64,000 nucleotides of DNA from G963665925 sp963665925 (GTDB lineage Bacteria > Bacillota > Clostridia > Peptostreptococcales > Acidaminobacteraceae). The stretch lies in NCBI GenBank assembly GCA_963665925.1, contig OY762511.1, positions 2,108,001 through 2,172,000 of the forward strand, read 5' to 3'. Under the pieces are notes generated by a model, which was not told the DNA's origin, searched no databases, and saw nothing but the letters and a program-made list of their open reading frames with translations. A program made the translations under genes and the position numbers. Of this stretch, positions 26,008 to 34,634 are shown piece after piece (the first letter of the stretch is position 1; each line of letters starts with the position of its first letter).

Positions 26008-28072
26008 GAATGGTTCAAAAAAGTTCATAAACCGAGAGGTTTCCTGGCTGGATTTCAACTACCGTGTGCTTGATGAAGCCAAGAATCAATCCCTCCCTGT
26101 GATGGACCGGCTCAAGTTTCTGTCGATAACGGCGTCCAATCTGGATGAGTTCTTCATGGTGCGTATTGCCGGTATTCTGGACCAGATAGAGGTTGGCTAT
26201 ACCAAATCGGATGCGGCTGGCCTTGCGCCCAAGGAACAGATTGGCCTGCTTTCTGAAATCTGTCATGACATGGTAAAGCAGCAGTATGACTGCCTGAATC
26301 ATGACCTGTTCAAAGTCATGAAGAAGCACGGTGTGGATTTTGTCAGCTACAAGCATCTGGATGACAAGCAGAAGCAATACCTTTCGGATTACTTCAACGA
26401 AGTCGTTTTCCCTGTCATCACACCGATGGCGGTCGATAACAGCAGACCCTTCCCCTTGCTTGCCAATAACAGTTTGAACCTGGCAGTCAAGCTCATGGTC
26501 GATGAGGAAATCAAAATGGCAGTGCTTCAGGTTCCGGCACTCCTTGACCGCTATATGCGCCTTCCGGGAGACGAACGGCATTATATTCTGCTGGAAGAGG
26601 TTATCAAACAAAATGTCTGTGAGCTTTTTAAGGGACATGAGGTGCAGTCGGTCTATGCTTTTCGTCTGACGCGCAACGGAGACCTTGCCATTGACGAGGA
26701 TGAGGCTGAAGACCTGCTCATCGAAATTGAAAAATCCATCAAGAAGCGTAAGTGGGGCGCCCCTGTGCGCCTGGAGTATGAAAAGAAAATGGATTCAGAT
26801 ATTCTAGACTTTCTCACCGAGAAGCTGGAACTTCATGAAGATGACCTATATAAAATCGACGGACCGATTGATCCGACCTTCTGGATCAAGTTTTCATTTG
26901 AAGATGAGCTTTCAGATATGCGTTCTCAGGCCATGCTGCCGCAACCGGCTGAGGATTTCGTCGGCTATGATCAGAATGTCTTCGAGGCAATCCGAAACCA
27001 CGACTGTCTCATGCATCATCCATATGAGAGCTTTGATCCTGTTGTCGCATTTGTAAGTCAGGCGGCGGTTGATCCGAGTGTCCTTGCCATAAAGCAGACC
27101 CTATACAGGGTAAGTGCTGATTCGCCAATTATCAAAGCCCTGATCCGCGCTGCGGAGAATGGAAAGCAGGTTACGGTGCTCGTTGAGCTGAAGGCACGGT
27201 TTGATGAGGAAAACAACATCATATGGGCCAAACGGCTCGAGCATGCAGGGTGTCACGTCATTTACGGTCTGGTAGGCCTTAAGATTCACTGCAAGACCAT
27301 ACTTGTTGTACGCCGGGAGGAAGATCAGATCCGTAGATATGTGCATCTTGGAACGGGCAATTACAATGACTCCACGGCCAAACTCTATACGGATTATGGA
27401 TATTTCACCTGCAGAGACGCATTTGGTGCGGACGTTTCAGCCCTGTTCAATCTGCTTACAGGTTATGCGAAAGAACCAAAGTGGAAGAAGCTGGCTGTCG
27501 CTCCGGGGAATTTGCGGCAGTTCTTTGAAAAGTCCATTGACAATGAAATCAAAATGGCCAAGAAGGGACATTCTGCGAAAATCATAGCCAAGATGAATTC
27601 CCTTGTTGATGAGACCATTATTGAAAAACTCTATGAGGCTTCTGAAGCAGGGGTTGAAATCACCCTGATTGTGCGGGGCATGTGCTGTCTGAGACCGGGT
27701 GTTGCAGGACAGAGTGAGAATATCAAGGTCTACAGCGTTGTTGGAACCTTCCTTGAGCATACACGCATCTACTATTTCCATGATGGTGGAGAAGGCCGGT
27801 ATTACCTGTCCAGTGCGGACTGGATGCCGCGTAATCTGGACAGACGTGTGGAGACGCTCTTCCCAATCGGTGCGGAACACCTCAAGGAACGTTTGAGCGA
27901 TATGATTGAACTCACATTGAAGGATACGCTTAAAATGAGAATTCAAAACCCGGACGGTTCATACAGCAGGGTCAGCAAAGACGGAAAGGGACTGGAATCA
28001 CAGGTCGAGTTCTACAGGCGTGCAAAGCAGACCGCAAAAGAAAAAAAGGAAGCCCTTGTTCATCTGGGCTAG
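25997..28072 (+). CDS. ppk: Polyphosphate kinase 1
   Basis: 691 residues from the ATG at 25997 (AAGAGGTG upstream), the usual PPK1 length. It starts KKFINREVSWLDFNYRVLDE, has the catalytic region VELKARFDEENNI, the phospho-histidine H431 in GLKIHCKT and RYVHLGTGNYND. The enzyme polymerises the gamma-phosphate of ATP into polyphosphate at the membrane. Translation is coupled to the Ppx-like protein through an 11-base overlap, so both are made together. A longer frame reaching further upstream exists but its extra 103 residues lie out of frame inside the ppx-like gene and do not resemble PPK. Confidence 0.96.
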   Translation: MEYKNGSKKFINREVSWLDFNYRVLDEAKNQSLPVMDRLKFLSITASNLDEFFMVRIAGILDQIEVGYTKSDAAGLAPKEQIGLLSEICHDMVKQQYDCLNHDLFKVMKKHGVDFVSYKHLDDKQKQYLSDYFNEVVFPVITPMAVDNSRPFPLLANNSLNLAVKLMVDEEIKMAVLQVPALLDRYMRLPGDERHYILLEEVIKQNVCELFKGHEVQSVYAFRLTRNGDLAIDEDEAEDLLIEIEKSIKKRKWGAPVRLEYEKKMDSDILDFLTEKLELHEDDLYKIDGPIDPTFWIKFSFEDELSDMRSQAMLPQPAEDFVGYDQNVFEAIRNHDCLMHHPYESFDPVVAFVSQAAVDPSVLAIKQTLYRVSADSPIIKALIRAAENGKQVTVLVELKARFDEENNIIWAKRLEHAGCHVIYGLVGLKIHCKTILVVRREEDQIRRYVHLGTGNYNDSTAKLYTDYGYFTCRDAFGADVSALFNLLTGYAKEPKWKKLAVAPGNLRQFFEKSIDNEIKMAKKGHSAKIIAKMNSLVDETIIEKLYEASEAGVEITLIVRGMCCLRPGVAGQSENIKVYSVVGTFLEHTRIYYFHDGGEGRYYLSSADWMPRNLDRRVETLFPIGAEHLKERLSDMIELTLKDTLKMRIQNPDGSYSRVSKDGKGLESQVEFYRRAKQTAKEKKEALVHLG

Positions 28073-28087
28073 CTTGACACTAGTATT

Positions 28088-28124
28088 AAAAGGCGAATGT
28101 GCTCCGGCATATTGGCCTTTTATA
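28088..28124 (+). terminator. Terminator after ppk
   Basis: AAAGGC and GCCTTT form the base, AATGTGC/GCATATT the upper stem with one G-G mismatch, followed by TTTTAT. Confidence 0.65.
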
Positions 28125-28321
28125 TTAAATGAAATAGAGTCCTGATTAGATACTCTTTTGTAACTTTTTACAGGGTTTTGTCATTCTTTTGTTACTCTAT
28201 GTTGATTTCATGACGAAAAGGTTATTATTTGTTTACAATACAGCGCTAATAATTGATATGAGCGGCAGAGGCGTGCTACTATGAGGTGGAAAGCAAGTAA
28301 ACCATATTCAAGGAGGGTATT

Positions 28322-29308
28322 ATGCTAGATTTATTCTTTAATTTGAATCCAGTTGCTACTGGAATAGTCATTACGATTTTATCCATATTGGTGTTGACAA
28401 TAATCCTGACATTCTCAATCAGAAGGAAATACAATGCACTTGTTGCTGATTTGGAGAATACGGAGAATCGTAAAAACGGCGTATTTGAAAATCCAGCACT
28501 GAACAAGATGGTCGACGACTATCAGCGTGCTGTGGAAAATCAGGTGGAGGAAATCAACACACCTGCTATTGTAGAAAAGCATATGACAGGAAGCTTTGCC
28601 GGTTATGCCGCAGCTGAACGTGTAGCGGCACGCTCTGTGTCACTGATGGTGATTTTAGGTCTGCTGGGAACGTTCTACGGACTGACCCTATCCATTGGTG
28701 AGATTGTAACCCTTCTGGCTTCAACGAAGGGCAGTCTGGTAAACGACATGACGCCAATCATCGATGGCCTTATGAACTCACTGCAGGGCATGTCCGTGGC
28801 ATTTGTCACATCCCTTTGCGGTATTGGCGGCTCCATCATCATCACACTGCTCAATATGGTCTTCAGTATCCAAAGCTCGAAAGACCGTGTACTGGTGTGT
28901 GCTGAAGAGTATCTTGACCATAGCACCCCAGGTCGCAAGCGTTCAGGCGCATCTGTCGGTCAGCTTGACCTGAATCTTGATCAGTTTGGTGACAAGCTGG
29001 AAGAAAACCTGAAAGACCTGACGAGCGCTCTAAGCTACAGACTGGGTACCGTTGCGACTGAAATGGCAAACACAGCGGAATCTCTCAACGGTTCCATTGC
29101 CAAGTTCGATCAGAGCATAAATACCTTTGCTGACAATACGAGAGATTTTTCAGAGTTCAACCATGAGCTTAGAACGAACATTCAGCGTATGAATGTAACC
29201 TTTGACGATTTTTCAAATCAGATGAAGGTGAGTACCAAGGAACTTAAAAATGGACATATGGTCCTTTCAAACACACTCGAGGTAATTGGTCAGGAAAAAG
29301 CAAAATAG
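28322..29308 (+). CDS. ExbB/TolQ/ZorA-like proton-channel protein
   Basis: 328 residues. One TM near 10-32, then about 70 cytoplasmic residues, and two TM helices (about 106-128, VSLMVILGLLGTFYGLTLSI, and 155-180, MSVAFVTSLCGIGGSIIITL). This is the three-helix plan of ExbB, TolQ and ZorA, not the four of MotA. A 130-residue helical tail follows, with repeated small-polar patterns such as LTSALSYRLGTVATEMANTA, recalling the long tail of ZorA. It should form the pentameric ring of a proton-driven motor with the protein encoded next. The start follows GGAGGG. No zorC, zorD or zorE is nearby. Confidence 0.85.
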   Translation: MLDLFFNLNPVATGIVITILSILVLTIILTFSIRRKYNALVADLENTENRKNGVFENPALNKMVDDYQRAVENQVEEINTPAIVEKHMTGSFAGYAAAERVAARSVSLMVILGLLGTFYGLTLSIGEIVTLLASTKGSLVNDMTPIIDGLMNSLQGMSVAFVTSLCGIGGSIIITLLNMVFSIQSSKDRVLVCAEEYLDHSTPGRKRSGASVGQLDLNLDQFGDKLEENLKDLTSALSYRLGTVATEMANTAESLNGSIAKFDQSINTFADNTRDFSEFNHELRTNIQRMNVTFDDFSNQMKVSTKELKNGHMVLSNTLEVIGQEKAK

Positions 29309-29320
29309 GAGGCGGTCTTC

Positions 29321-30244
29321 ATGGCAAGAATAAGACGAAGACGTAGCGCGGTTGAGGTTGAACAGGAAAACTTCTGGCCTGCGTTTACGGATATCATGTC
29401 TACCATTGCGCTGATTCTGTTTTTCTTGATTCTGATTTCCTATCTGAGCAACATCATTGTCAGCAAGGATCTTGATCTTAAGAAGAATGAGCTGGCGCAG
29501 GCAAAAGCTGAAATCACCAGCGCACAGGACAGACTTGATCTGCTGCTTGATCAGGTTGAGGAAACAAAGGCCGAAGTCGAGCGCGGTAAACAGGCGCTGA
29601 AGCTTTCGGAAGACGAGATAGAAAAGCAACAGCAAATCATTGCAAACAGCAATAAGGAACTAGGTGATCTGCGTGACAAGCTTCACGGCATCGCGGTACT
29701 GAGACTGGATGTCCTTGACAAGGTTAAGGTTTCCATGGAAGACAGCCTGTCGGCGAGCAATGTTTCAGGCAAAGACCTGGTTCGTATATCTGATACAGGG
29801 AACATCATCATCAATGAAGGGTTTGTATTCGATACGAACTCATACACCATCAAGGAAGAAGGCAAGATTCTTCTGGACAAGCTGGCGCTTGCCTTTGAAA
29901 ATGTGCTGTCAGATAATGAGGTAAGAGGCTTCATTGATGCCATAGCCATTCAGGGACATACTGATGAGCGCGGAAGCAGCGACTACAACAGAGAACTTTC
30001 TGCAAATCGTGCGGCAGCCGTAGTCAATTATCTGATGAGTTCAAACGCAACCCTGGAAGAAGCATACGGTGCCTACTTTACAGCCAGTGCGTATTCTGAG
30101 TACAGACCGGTCGACTCGGGAACAAGTGAAGAGGCTTATGCCAAGAACAGACGTATTGAAATTTCCATTATTCTAAGGGACGCTCAGATTCAGGATGTCA
30201 TCAATGACTATCTGGAGGAATCAATCGAGATATTTGAAGAGTAA
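29321..30244 (+). CDS. MotB/ZorB-like OmpA-family motor protein
   Basis: 307 residues, 12 bases after its partner and behind GGAGGCG. A single TM about 21-45 follows an arginine-rich start and holds the probable proton-carrying D24 in AFTDIMSTIALILFF, matching MotB D32. A coiled coil covers about 55-130. The OmpA-like peptidoglycan-binding domain runs about 150-285 (IQGHTDERGSSDYNRELSANRA, and NRRIEISIIL near the end). With the upstream channel it forms a 5:2 motor anchored to the wall. The order and domains match ZorA-ZorB of the Zorya phage-defence systems, but the effector genes are absent. Confidence 0.88.
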   Translation: MARIRRRRSAVEVEQENFWPAFTDIMSTIALILFFLILISYLSNIIVSKDLDLKKNELAQAKAEITSAQDRLDLLLDQVEETKAEVERGKQALKLSEDEIEKQQQIIANSNKELGDLRDKLHGIAVLRLDVLDKVKVSMEDSLSASNVSGKDLVRISDTGNIIINEGFVFDTNSYTIKEEGKILLDKLALAFENVLSDNEVRGFIDAIAIQGHTDERGSSDYNRELSANRAAAVVNYLMSSNATLEEAYGAYFTASAYSEYRPVDSGTSEEAYAKNRRIEISIILRDAQIQDVINDYLEESIEIFEE

Positions 30245-30269
30245 TGCCCTCAAATGTAAAATACATGCA

Positions 30270-30510
30270 CGATGAAATCCCCTTCACGCTTTCGTGAAGG
30301 GGATTTTAGCTTGTCGACAAAGTCGACAAGATGACAGACTGTAGAAAACTTCGAAAGACCAGGCGCGGATGAAATCCGCTCTATGAGCGTACAAGCGTAC
30401 GTGATCAGAGCGGATTTCATCCAGCAACGCAGTATTTCGGAGCTTTTCTATAGTCTGAAATCCCCTTTCACGCTTTCGTGAAGGGGATTTTTAATCGCTT
30501 TTTTTAAGCG
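30270..30510. repeat. Large nested palindromic element with duplicated terminator hairpins
   Basis: Two near-identical hairpins (30275-30306 and 30458-30490, 14-bp stems, loop CTTT) flank a nested inverted repeat. Outer arms 30336-30356 and 30435-30456 pair imperfectly; inner arms 30368-30382 and 30407-30421 pair perfectly over 15 bp; a further CGTAC/GTACG loop sits at the centre. A separate 9-bp hairpin CTTGTCGAC-AAA-GTCGACAAG is at 30310-30330 on one side only. A last small hairpin with a poly-T loop lies at 30495-30509. The flanking hairpins could terminate transcription. The whole could be a non-coding RNA, a MITE-like insertion or a stacked terminator. Confidence 0.8.
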
Positions 30511-30672
30511 GAGAGGGGTTTAAACGTGTATAATTAGGATAGAAAACAATAAATTGGAATTGATAATACACTGAATTGGTATAAATCCTTGCATCCTAGA
30601 GGAAATGTGGGAGCAAACAGAGAATAAATAGCATATGCAGATAGTTGGAATGGGTTGGATTGGGGTGAGACA

Positions 30673-32427
30673 ATGAGAAACAAGGGAGTTCAGTTTCGCT
30701 TTTTCATAGGGTTGATTGTGGTTGCTGTCATACCGCTGCTTTTTTTTGGAATGTATGGGTATCAGTCATCCGCTGGTTTTGCTGAACGCGTCGAAATGGA
30801 AAAGATAAACTCTTATCATAAGGAAATTGGAAATGACATCAATGCCTATTTTAGAACGTCCATTTCGGATGTGCAGTATATCAAGGAGCTGCTTGAGCTT
30901 GGCAGTGCGCTGCATCCGCAGCATGAAAATGAGGCCTTCTTCGATTACGCCGCCATGAGCTTTTCCACATTTATAAAAACCCATAAGAATTATGACCATG
31001 TCAGAATCATGGATGAGAATGGCATGGAGATTGTACGCATAAATAATGTGGCAGGGAATCCTGTGCAGATACCGGCCGACAGACTTCAGGACAAGTCCGA
31101 CCGCAATTATTACAAGGCTTCAATGGACCTGCTCAACGGAGAAATCTATATTTCTCCAATTGATTTGAATATTGAAAACGACACCTACGAAAAACCCTAT
31201 AAGGCGGTGGTGCGCTACGTCACACCCATCAATGTCCAGGTTAACGATCATTTGGAACGCTATTTTCTTGTCGCAAACCTGAATGTGTCCTATCTCTTAT
31301 CCGAGTTGCGGGGGGATATCCTGACGAGTGCCTTCAAGGAAACTTATATCATCGATGGAGATGGCTATTATCTATTGAATGAGGAAAGTGAAAAGGAATG
31401 GGGCTTTGCCGAAGCAGGTGACGAACAGGAATCCTGGTACAAGGATGTAAAGAACTCTGAAAAGTGGCTTTCGATGGAGCTTGGCTCTCAGGTGGTCACG
31501 AGTGCTGCAGATGGCAGTGTCAATGACGGCAGTTTTTTTATCAACTGGCATCCCGTACGGATAGAATGTGTGGATGACACAAGGTGGACCATTATTACGG
31601 TCATTCCAGACGAAAAGTACCTTTTGCCTGTGTTTGTCTATATGCGTTCCTACATAGGACTGGTTGCAACAACCTTGGTCCTTCTCTTTATTCTGAGCAC
31701 GACCATTGCGAGTCGTCTTTCGAAACCGATCCGCGACATATCAAAGGCTGTATCCGAAATAGGCAAGGGCAATTTCCAGACGCCGCTTGATGTACGCGGT
31801 GGTGCAGAAATTGATGTTCTGGCCTACGAAATCAAAAAAATGTCCTTTGAGCTTGAAAACAGCTACAAGGATATGGAGCAGCGTGTAGAAGAACGGACAG
31901 AAGCGCTTCAGCGAGCGCATGACAGAATGAAGGAAATGGCAAATACAGATCCCCTCACCGGGATTTTCAACAGACACTATTTCAACAACTATATTGAAGA
32001 CCTTAAAAAAGACAAGCGTGTCAGTGCCTTGGCCCTCATCATGCTGGATGTTGACCGGTTCAAGTATATTAATGACCATTATGGGCACAATGTTGGAGAT
32101 GAAGTCCTCGTTGAGGTTGCGAAAATGCTCGAGGAAAATGCCCGTGGCAGTGATTTTGTTGTCAGATATGGTGGTGACGAGTTCCTGATTGTGCTCATTG
32201 ACAGCAATGAAAAGGCTATTGAGGCCTATGTGGATCGGATTAAGACGTCTCTGGATACATGGAATAAGACAACGGATATTCTAGACCATGAAATGGAATT
32301 CAGTATAGGCTATGATGTCTATACGGGGTCAAATCATATTATTGAAGTCATCAACTCAGCCGATGACAGGATGTACGCCGAGAAAATGGCGCGCAGGAAA
32401 GAACGCGGACAGGTGGGGCGTGTTTAA
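30673..32427 (+). CDS. Membrane diguanylate cyclase, Cache-HAMP-GGDEF
   Basis: 584 residues from the ATG at 30673 (GGGGTGA upstream); an ATG 18 bases earlier has no site. TM1 about 8-28; extracellular Cache-type sensor to about 310; TM2 about 320-340; HAMP about 342-395; a short coiled coil; then a GGDEF domain. The active motif GGDEF is at 500-504 and an RxxD inhibitory site (R491-D494) precedes it at the canonical distance, so it is probably a product-inhibited c-di-GMP synthase. Together with the HD-GYP sensor at 14.9 kb it gives the region both arms of c-di-GMP control. Confidence 0.94.
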   Translation: MRNKGVQFRFFIGLIVVAVIPLLFFGMYGYQSSAGFAERVEMEKINSYHKEIGNDINAYFRTSISDVQYIKELLELGSALHPQHENEAFFDYAAMSFSTFIKTHKNYDHVRIMDENGMEIVRINNVAGNPVQIPADRLQDKSDRNYYKASMDLLNGEIYISPIDLNIENDTYEKPYKAVVRYVTPINVQVNDHLERYFLVANLNVSYLLSELRGDILTSAFKETYIIDGDGYYLLNEESEKEWGFAEAGDEQESWYKDVKNSEKWLSMELGSQVVTSAADGSVNDGSFFINWHPVRIECVDDTRWTIITVIPDEKYLLPVFVYMRSYIGLVATTLVLLFILSTTIASRLSKPIRDISKAVSEIGKGNFQTPLDVRGGAEIDVLAYEIKKMSFELENSYKDMEQRVEERTEALQRAHDRMKEMANTDPLTGIFNRHYFNNYIEDLKKDKRVSALALIMLDVDRFKYINDHYGHNVGDEVLVEVAKMLEENARGSDFVVRYGGDEFLIVLIDSNEKAIEAYVDRIKTSLDTWNKTTDILDHEMEFSIGYDVYTGSNHIIEVINSADDRMYAEKMARRKERGQVGRV

Positions 32428-32477
32428 TCGGACGGCAGTGCAGGTTAAAGACAGAATGAAGTGATGGGAGAAATCAA

Positions 32478-33149
32478 ATGAAAATAGCACTTGGCATATC
32501 GCAGTGGGTGACGGGGCTGGTCGTTTCCCTGCTCATACTGACAATCAGTATTGGTTTTTTTGCATATAATCATGATTTGTATATGAAACTTTATATGGAT
32601 AATGATGTCTTGAGTGCTGCGGGAATGGATGAAGAAAACATATCGACAGTAACGGATGGACTGATCGCCTACATGAAAGATGACGCAGAAACACTGGACA
32701 TGCAGGCTGTCATACGTGGGGAAATGCGTGAAGTCTTTGGTGCGCGCGAAAAGGCACATATGGTGGATGTGAAGAAGCTCTTTCAGTTCAATGACGCTAT
32801 GCGCGGCATGCTGGGCGGCTTGGTACTCTTTCTCATAGGGATTTCCATGTGGCGCGGATATCCGGAGCTGATCTATGGTGTTGCCATAAAACAGTTTGCA
32901 GTGAGCATACTGCTTTCGGGAAGCCTCATGGTCGTGTCTGTAACGAATTTTAACAAGGCCTTTATCAAATTCCATCATCTCCTGTTCACAAACGACTTGT
33001 GGCTCCTGGACCCCAAGACCGATACGCTGATTCAAATGCTTCCCGAACCATTTTTCAGAAGCATGGCAATCTTCATGTTCGGAACGTGGTTCGGCGGGAG
33101 TATGCTGGTTGCCATTGTAGGGGTCTTACTGCGGCAGAGAACCGCATAA
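32478..33149 (+). CDS. TIGR01906/DUF1461 membrane protein, possible Lit lipoprotein transacylase
   Basis: 223 residues with four to five membrane segments (about 9-31, 108-126, 138-158, 195-217). The C-terminal signature KFHHLLFTNDLWLLDPKTD-LIQMLPEPFF is diagnostic of TIGR01906/DUF1461. To my knowledge the lipoprotein intramolecular transacylase Lit of low-GC Firmicutes belongs to this family; it moves an acyl chain within a lipoprotein's N-terminal cysteine to give the lyso form. Histidines in EKAHMVDVKK and KFHHLLF could be the catalytic ones. The function is therefore likely but not proven here. The start follows GGGAG, 50 bases after the cyclase. Confidence 0.82.
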   Translation: MKIALGISQWVTGLVVSLLILTISIGFFAYNHDLYMKLYMDNDVLSAAGMDEENISTVTDGLIAYMKDDAETLDMQAVIRGEMREVFGAREKAHMVDVKKLFQFNDAMRGMLGGLVLFLIGISMWRGYPELIYGVAIKQFAVSILLSGSLMVVSVTNFNKAFIKFHHLLFTNDLWLLDPKTDTLIQMLPEPFFRSMAIFMFGTWFGGSMLVAIVGVLLRQRTA

Positions 33150-33169
33150 ACCAATCATCAGAAACATCG

Positions 33170-33206
33170 AATGCCAGAGCAAAAGAAGATTGCTCTGGCA
33201 TTTTAT
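33170..33206. terminator. Terminator between convergent genes
   Basis: Perfect 13-bp stem AATGCCAGAGCAA (33170-33182) with 33190-33202 and a T run on the plus strand. Confidence 0.85.
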
Positions 33207-33237
33207 TATGCTTTTATGCACCTGCACAGCGGCTGCC

Positions 33238-33858
33238 TTATTCAGTGAAATAAGGCTTGGATCCGTATTTTTCAATCAAGGCCGCCTTGTTGCAGCACTC
33301 GGATTTTTTCAAGATGCTCTGCATGTGTTTTTTTACGGTTGACTCAGCGATAAAGAGCTTATCACCAATGTCTTTGTTGGAAAGGTCAAGCAGTGCCAAA
33401 TCGAAGACTTCCCTTTCGCGTCGGGTGAGCAGGGGGAGTGCTGTTAAGTCAAGCCCGCCTTCATGAGGCTCTGGGATAGTTGTGTTTAAGGCAGATAGAA
33501 TATTAACCCCAGGCAGATAGACAACCAGGGAGAATAGGAGCGGCTTGAAGCACTTTAATGCGCCGCCCGGGTGCATGAGACTTTGAATATCATGAACTGC
33601 AGTGCTGAATAACATGAGTAAAGACATGAGTATTCCCGTGAGGAATAGGTTGAAGCGAAACAGAGCGGTGTATCTCTCGCTGTCTGGGCGCACACCACTC
33701 CCAAGCAAGACAAGAATTCCTGTACAGGACATCAGAATGGCGAGTGTACGCAAATCTGTTCCGTTGAACAATCTGAAACTCACAGTCCAATTGATCAAAA
33801 TTACAAAGAGTATGACAAGTCCCAGCTTATAGATAATACGACGCACTGACCCTTTCAT
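33238..33858 (-). CDS. Membrane-embedded LuxR-type transcription regulator
   Basis: 206 residues. Four hydrophobic segments in the first 115 (about 10-27, 37-54, 69-88 and 106-124) are followed by a C-terminal LuxR helix-turn-helix, about 140-200, with LTRREREVFDLALLDLSNKDI and the recognition helix IAESTVKKHMQSIL. DNA-binding proteins tethered directly in the membrane without a receiver domain are uncommon in this family. The gene overlaps the upstream mini-MotA gene by four bases (ATGA), so the two are translationally coupled. It probably senses membrane or channel state and regulates nearby genes, but that is inference. Confidence 0.8.
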   Translation of the reverse strand: MKGSVRRIIYKLGLVILFVILINWTVSFRLFNGTDLRTLAILMSCTGILVLLGSGVRPDSERYTALFRFNLFLTGILMSLLMLFSTAVHDIQSLMHPGGALKCFKPLLFSLVVYLPGVNILSALNTTIPEPHEGGLDLTALPLLTRREREVFDLALLDLSNKDIGDKLFIAESTVKKHMQSILKKSECCNKAALIEKYGSKPYFTE

Positions 33859-34334
33859 GACGTATGCTCTCGATAAATGAGTTCCTTTTCAACTTTGGCG
33901 AAAATACCATAGTGAAGCATATTGAATACCATGGAGTAGAGCAGTGTTAAAGAGCCAATCGCCATGGATTGACCAACCGAATTGATTGAGTCCAGATTTG
34001 ACAGGATCAGGACGAATCCAATGAGTGTTCCTATAATTCCAGACATCCAAAAAAGGCGAATGCTTAGTTGCAGGGCGTTTCTGCTGGCCTTGTACTCCTT
34101 TGATGTAAATTCCGTGTTCCCCATTGCTATGGAAATGGCACGCAAATAGTCAGGCCACTGGTCTGCAAAAGACAATACAGAACATGGAATCAAAATTACA
34201 ATCACGAGACTGGGAAAATCTATGACAGCACGCAAGGAAGTGCTGCCAATCATCGTTGTTGAAATGAGAACACCGAGGAGAATGCCTATATACAAAATAC
34301 GTCGCGCTCTATAGGTTTTACGTTTTTTGTTCAT
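33855..34334 (-). CDS. Minimal MotA-like membrane protein
   Basis: 159 residues from the ATG at 34334 (AAGGAG upstream); a GTG at 34343 is too close to that site. Four TM helices: about 13-31, 37-56, 95-112 and 122-146. The pair RAVIDFPSLVIVILIP and IGTLIGFVLILSNLDS...IGSLTLLYSMVFNML resembles the MotA stator signatures. The cytoplasmic loop between helices 2 and 3 is only about 38 residues, so the MotA torque-contact region is missing. No MotB-type partner is adjacent; it is coupled instead to a membrane LuxR protein. Homology to MotA is judged by pattern only. Confidence 0.65.
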   Translation of the reverse strand: MNKKRKTYRARRILYIGILLGVLISTTMIGSTSLRAVIDFPSLVIVILIPCSVLSFADQWPDYLRAISIAMGNTEFTSKEYKASRNALQLSIRLFWMSGIIGTLIGFVLILSNLDSINSVGQSMAIGSLTLLYSMVFNMLHYGIFAKVEKELIYREHTS

Positions 34335-34343
34335 CTTGTTCAC

Positions 34344-34634
34344 TCCTTAATATTGAGTCGTTTCAATAGCAATGCGGCCGCATCATTTCCTGCTTTAAGC
34401 ATAGCAGACCAAATGGAAAACCCAAAGCGCAATATGGGCGTAAAGGGGGCGTATTATAGTGGTAAATCCGCTTTTTGGAGTGTATATCCATGGGCTTGTT
34501 ATTTTAATTACCCCCTTAATTCCCCAAGCAAACCGAACATCTGTATGGTACAATTTAGATATGCCCAGAAGGGCAATTCATACAAAATATGGAAGGCGTA
34601 ATACCCCCTAACAATAGAATTTGAGGTGAAGAAT
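34344..34634. other. Intergenic gap upstream of addB
   Basis: 291 bases between divergent genes. It holds at most an extended -10 TGGTACAAT (34546-34554) for addBA with no good -35. No RNA structure was recognised. Confidence 0.4.

Noticed and set aside
28322..30244. Complete Zorya defence system
   Set aside because: Only the motor pair is present. No zorC, zorD or zorE and no nuclease or helicase follow, so defence function is not claimed.
30270..30510. Integron attC site
   Set aside because: No core-site (GTTRRRY) boxes and no integrase; the flanking hairpins look like terminators instead.
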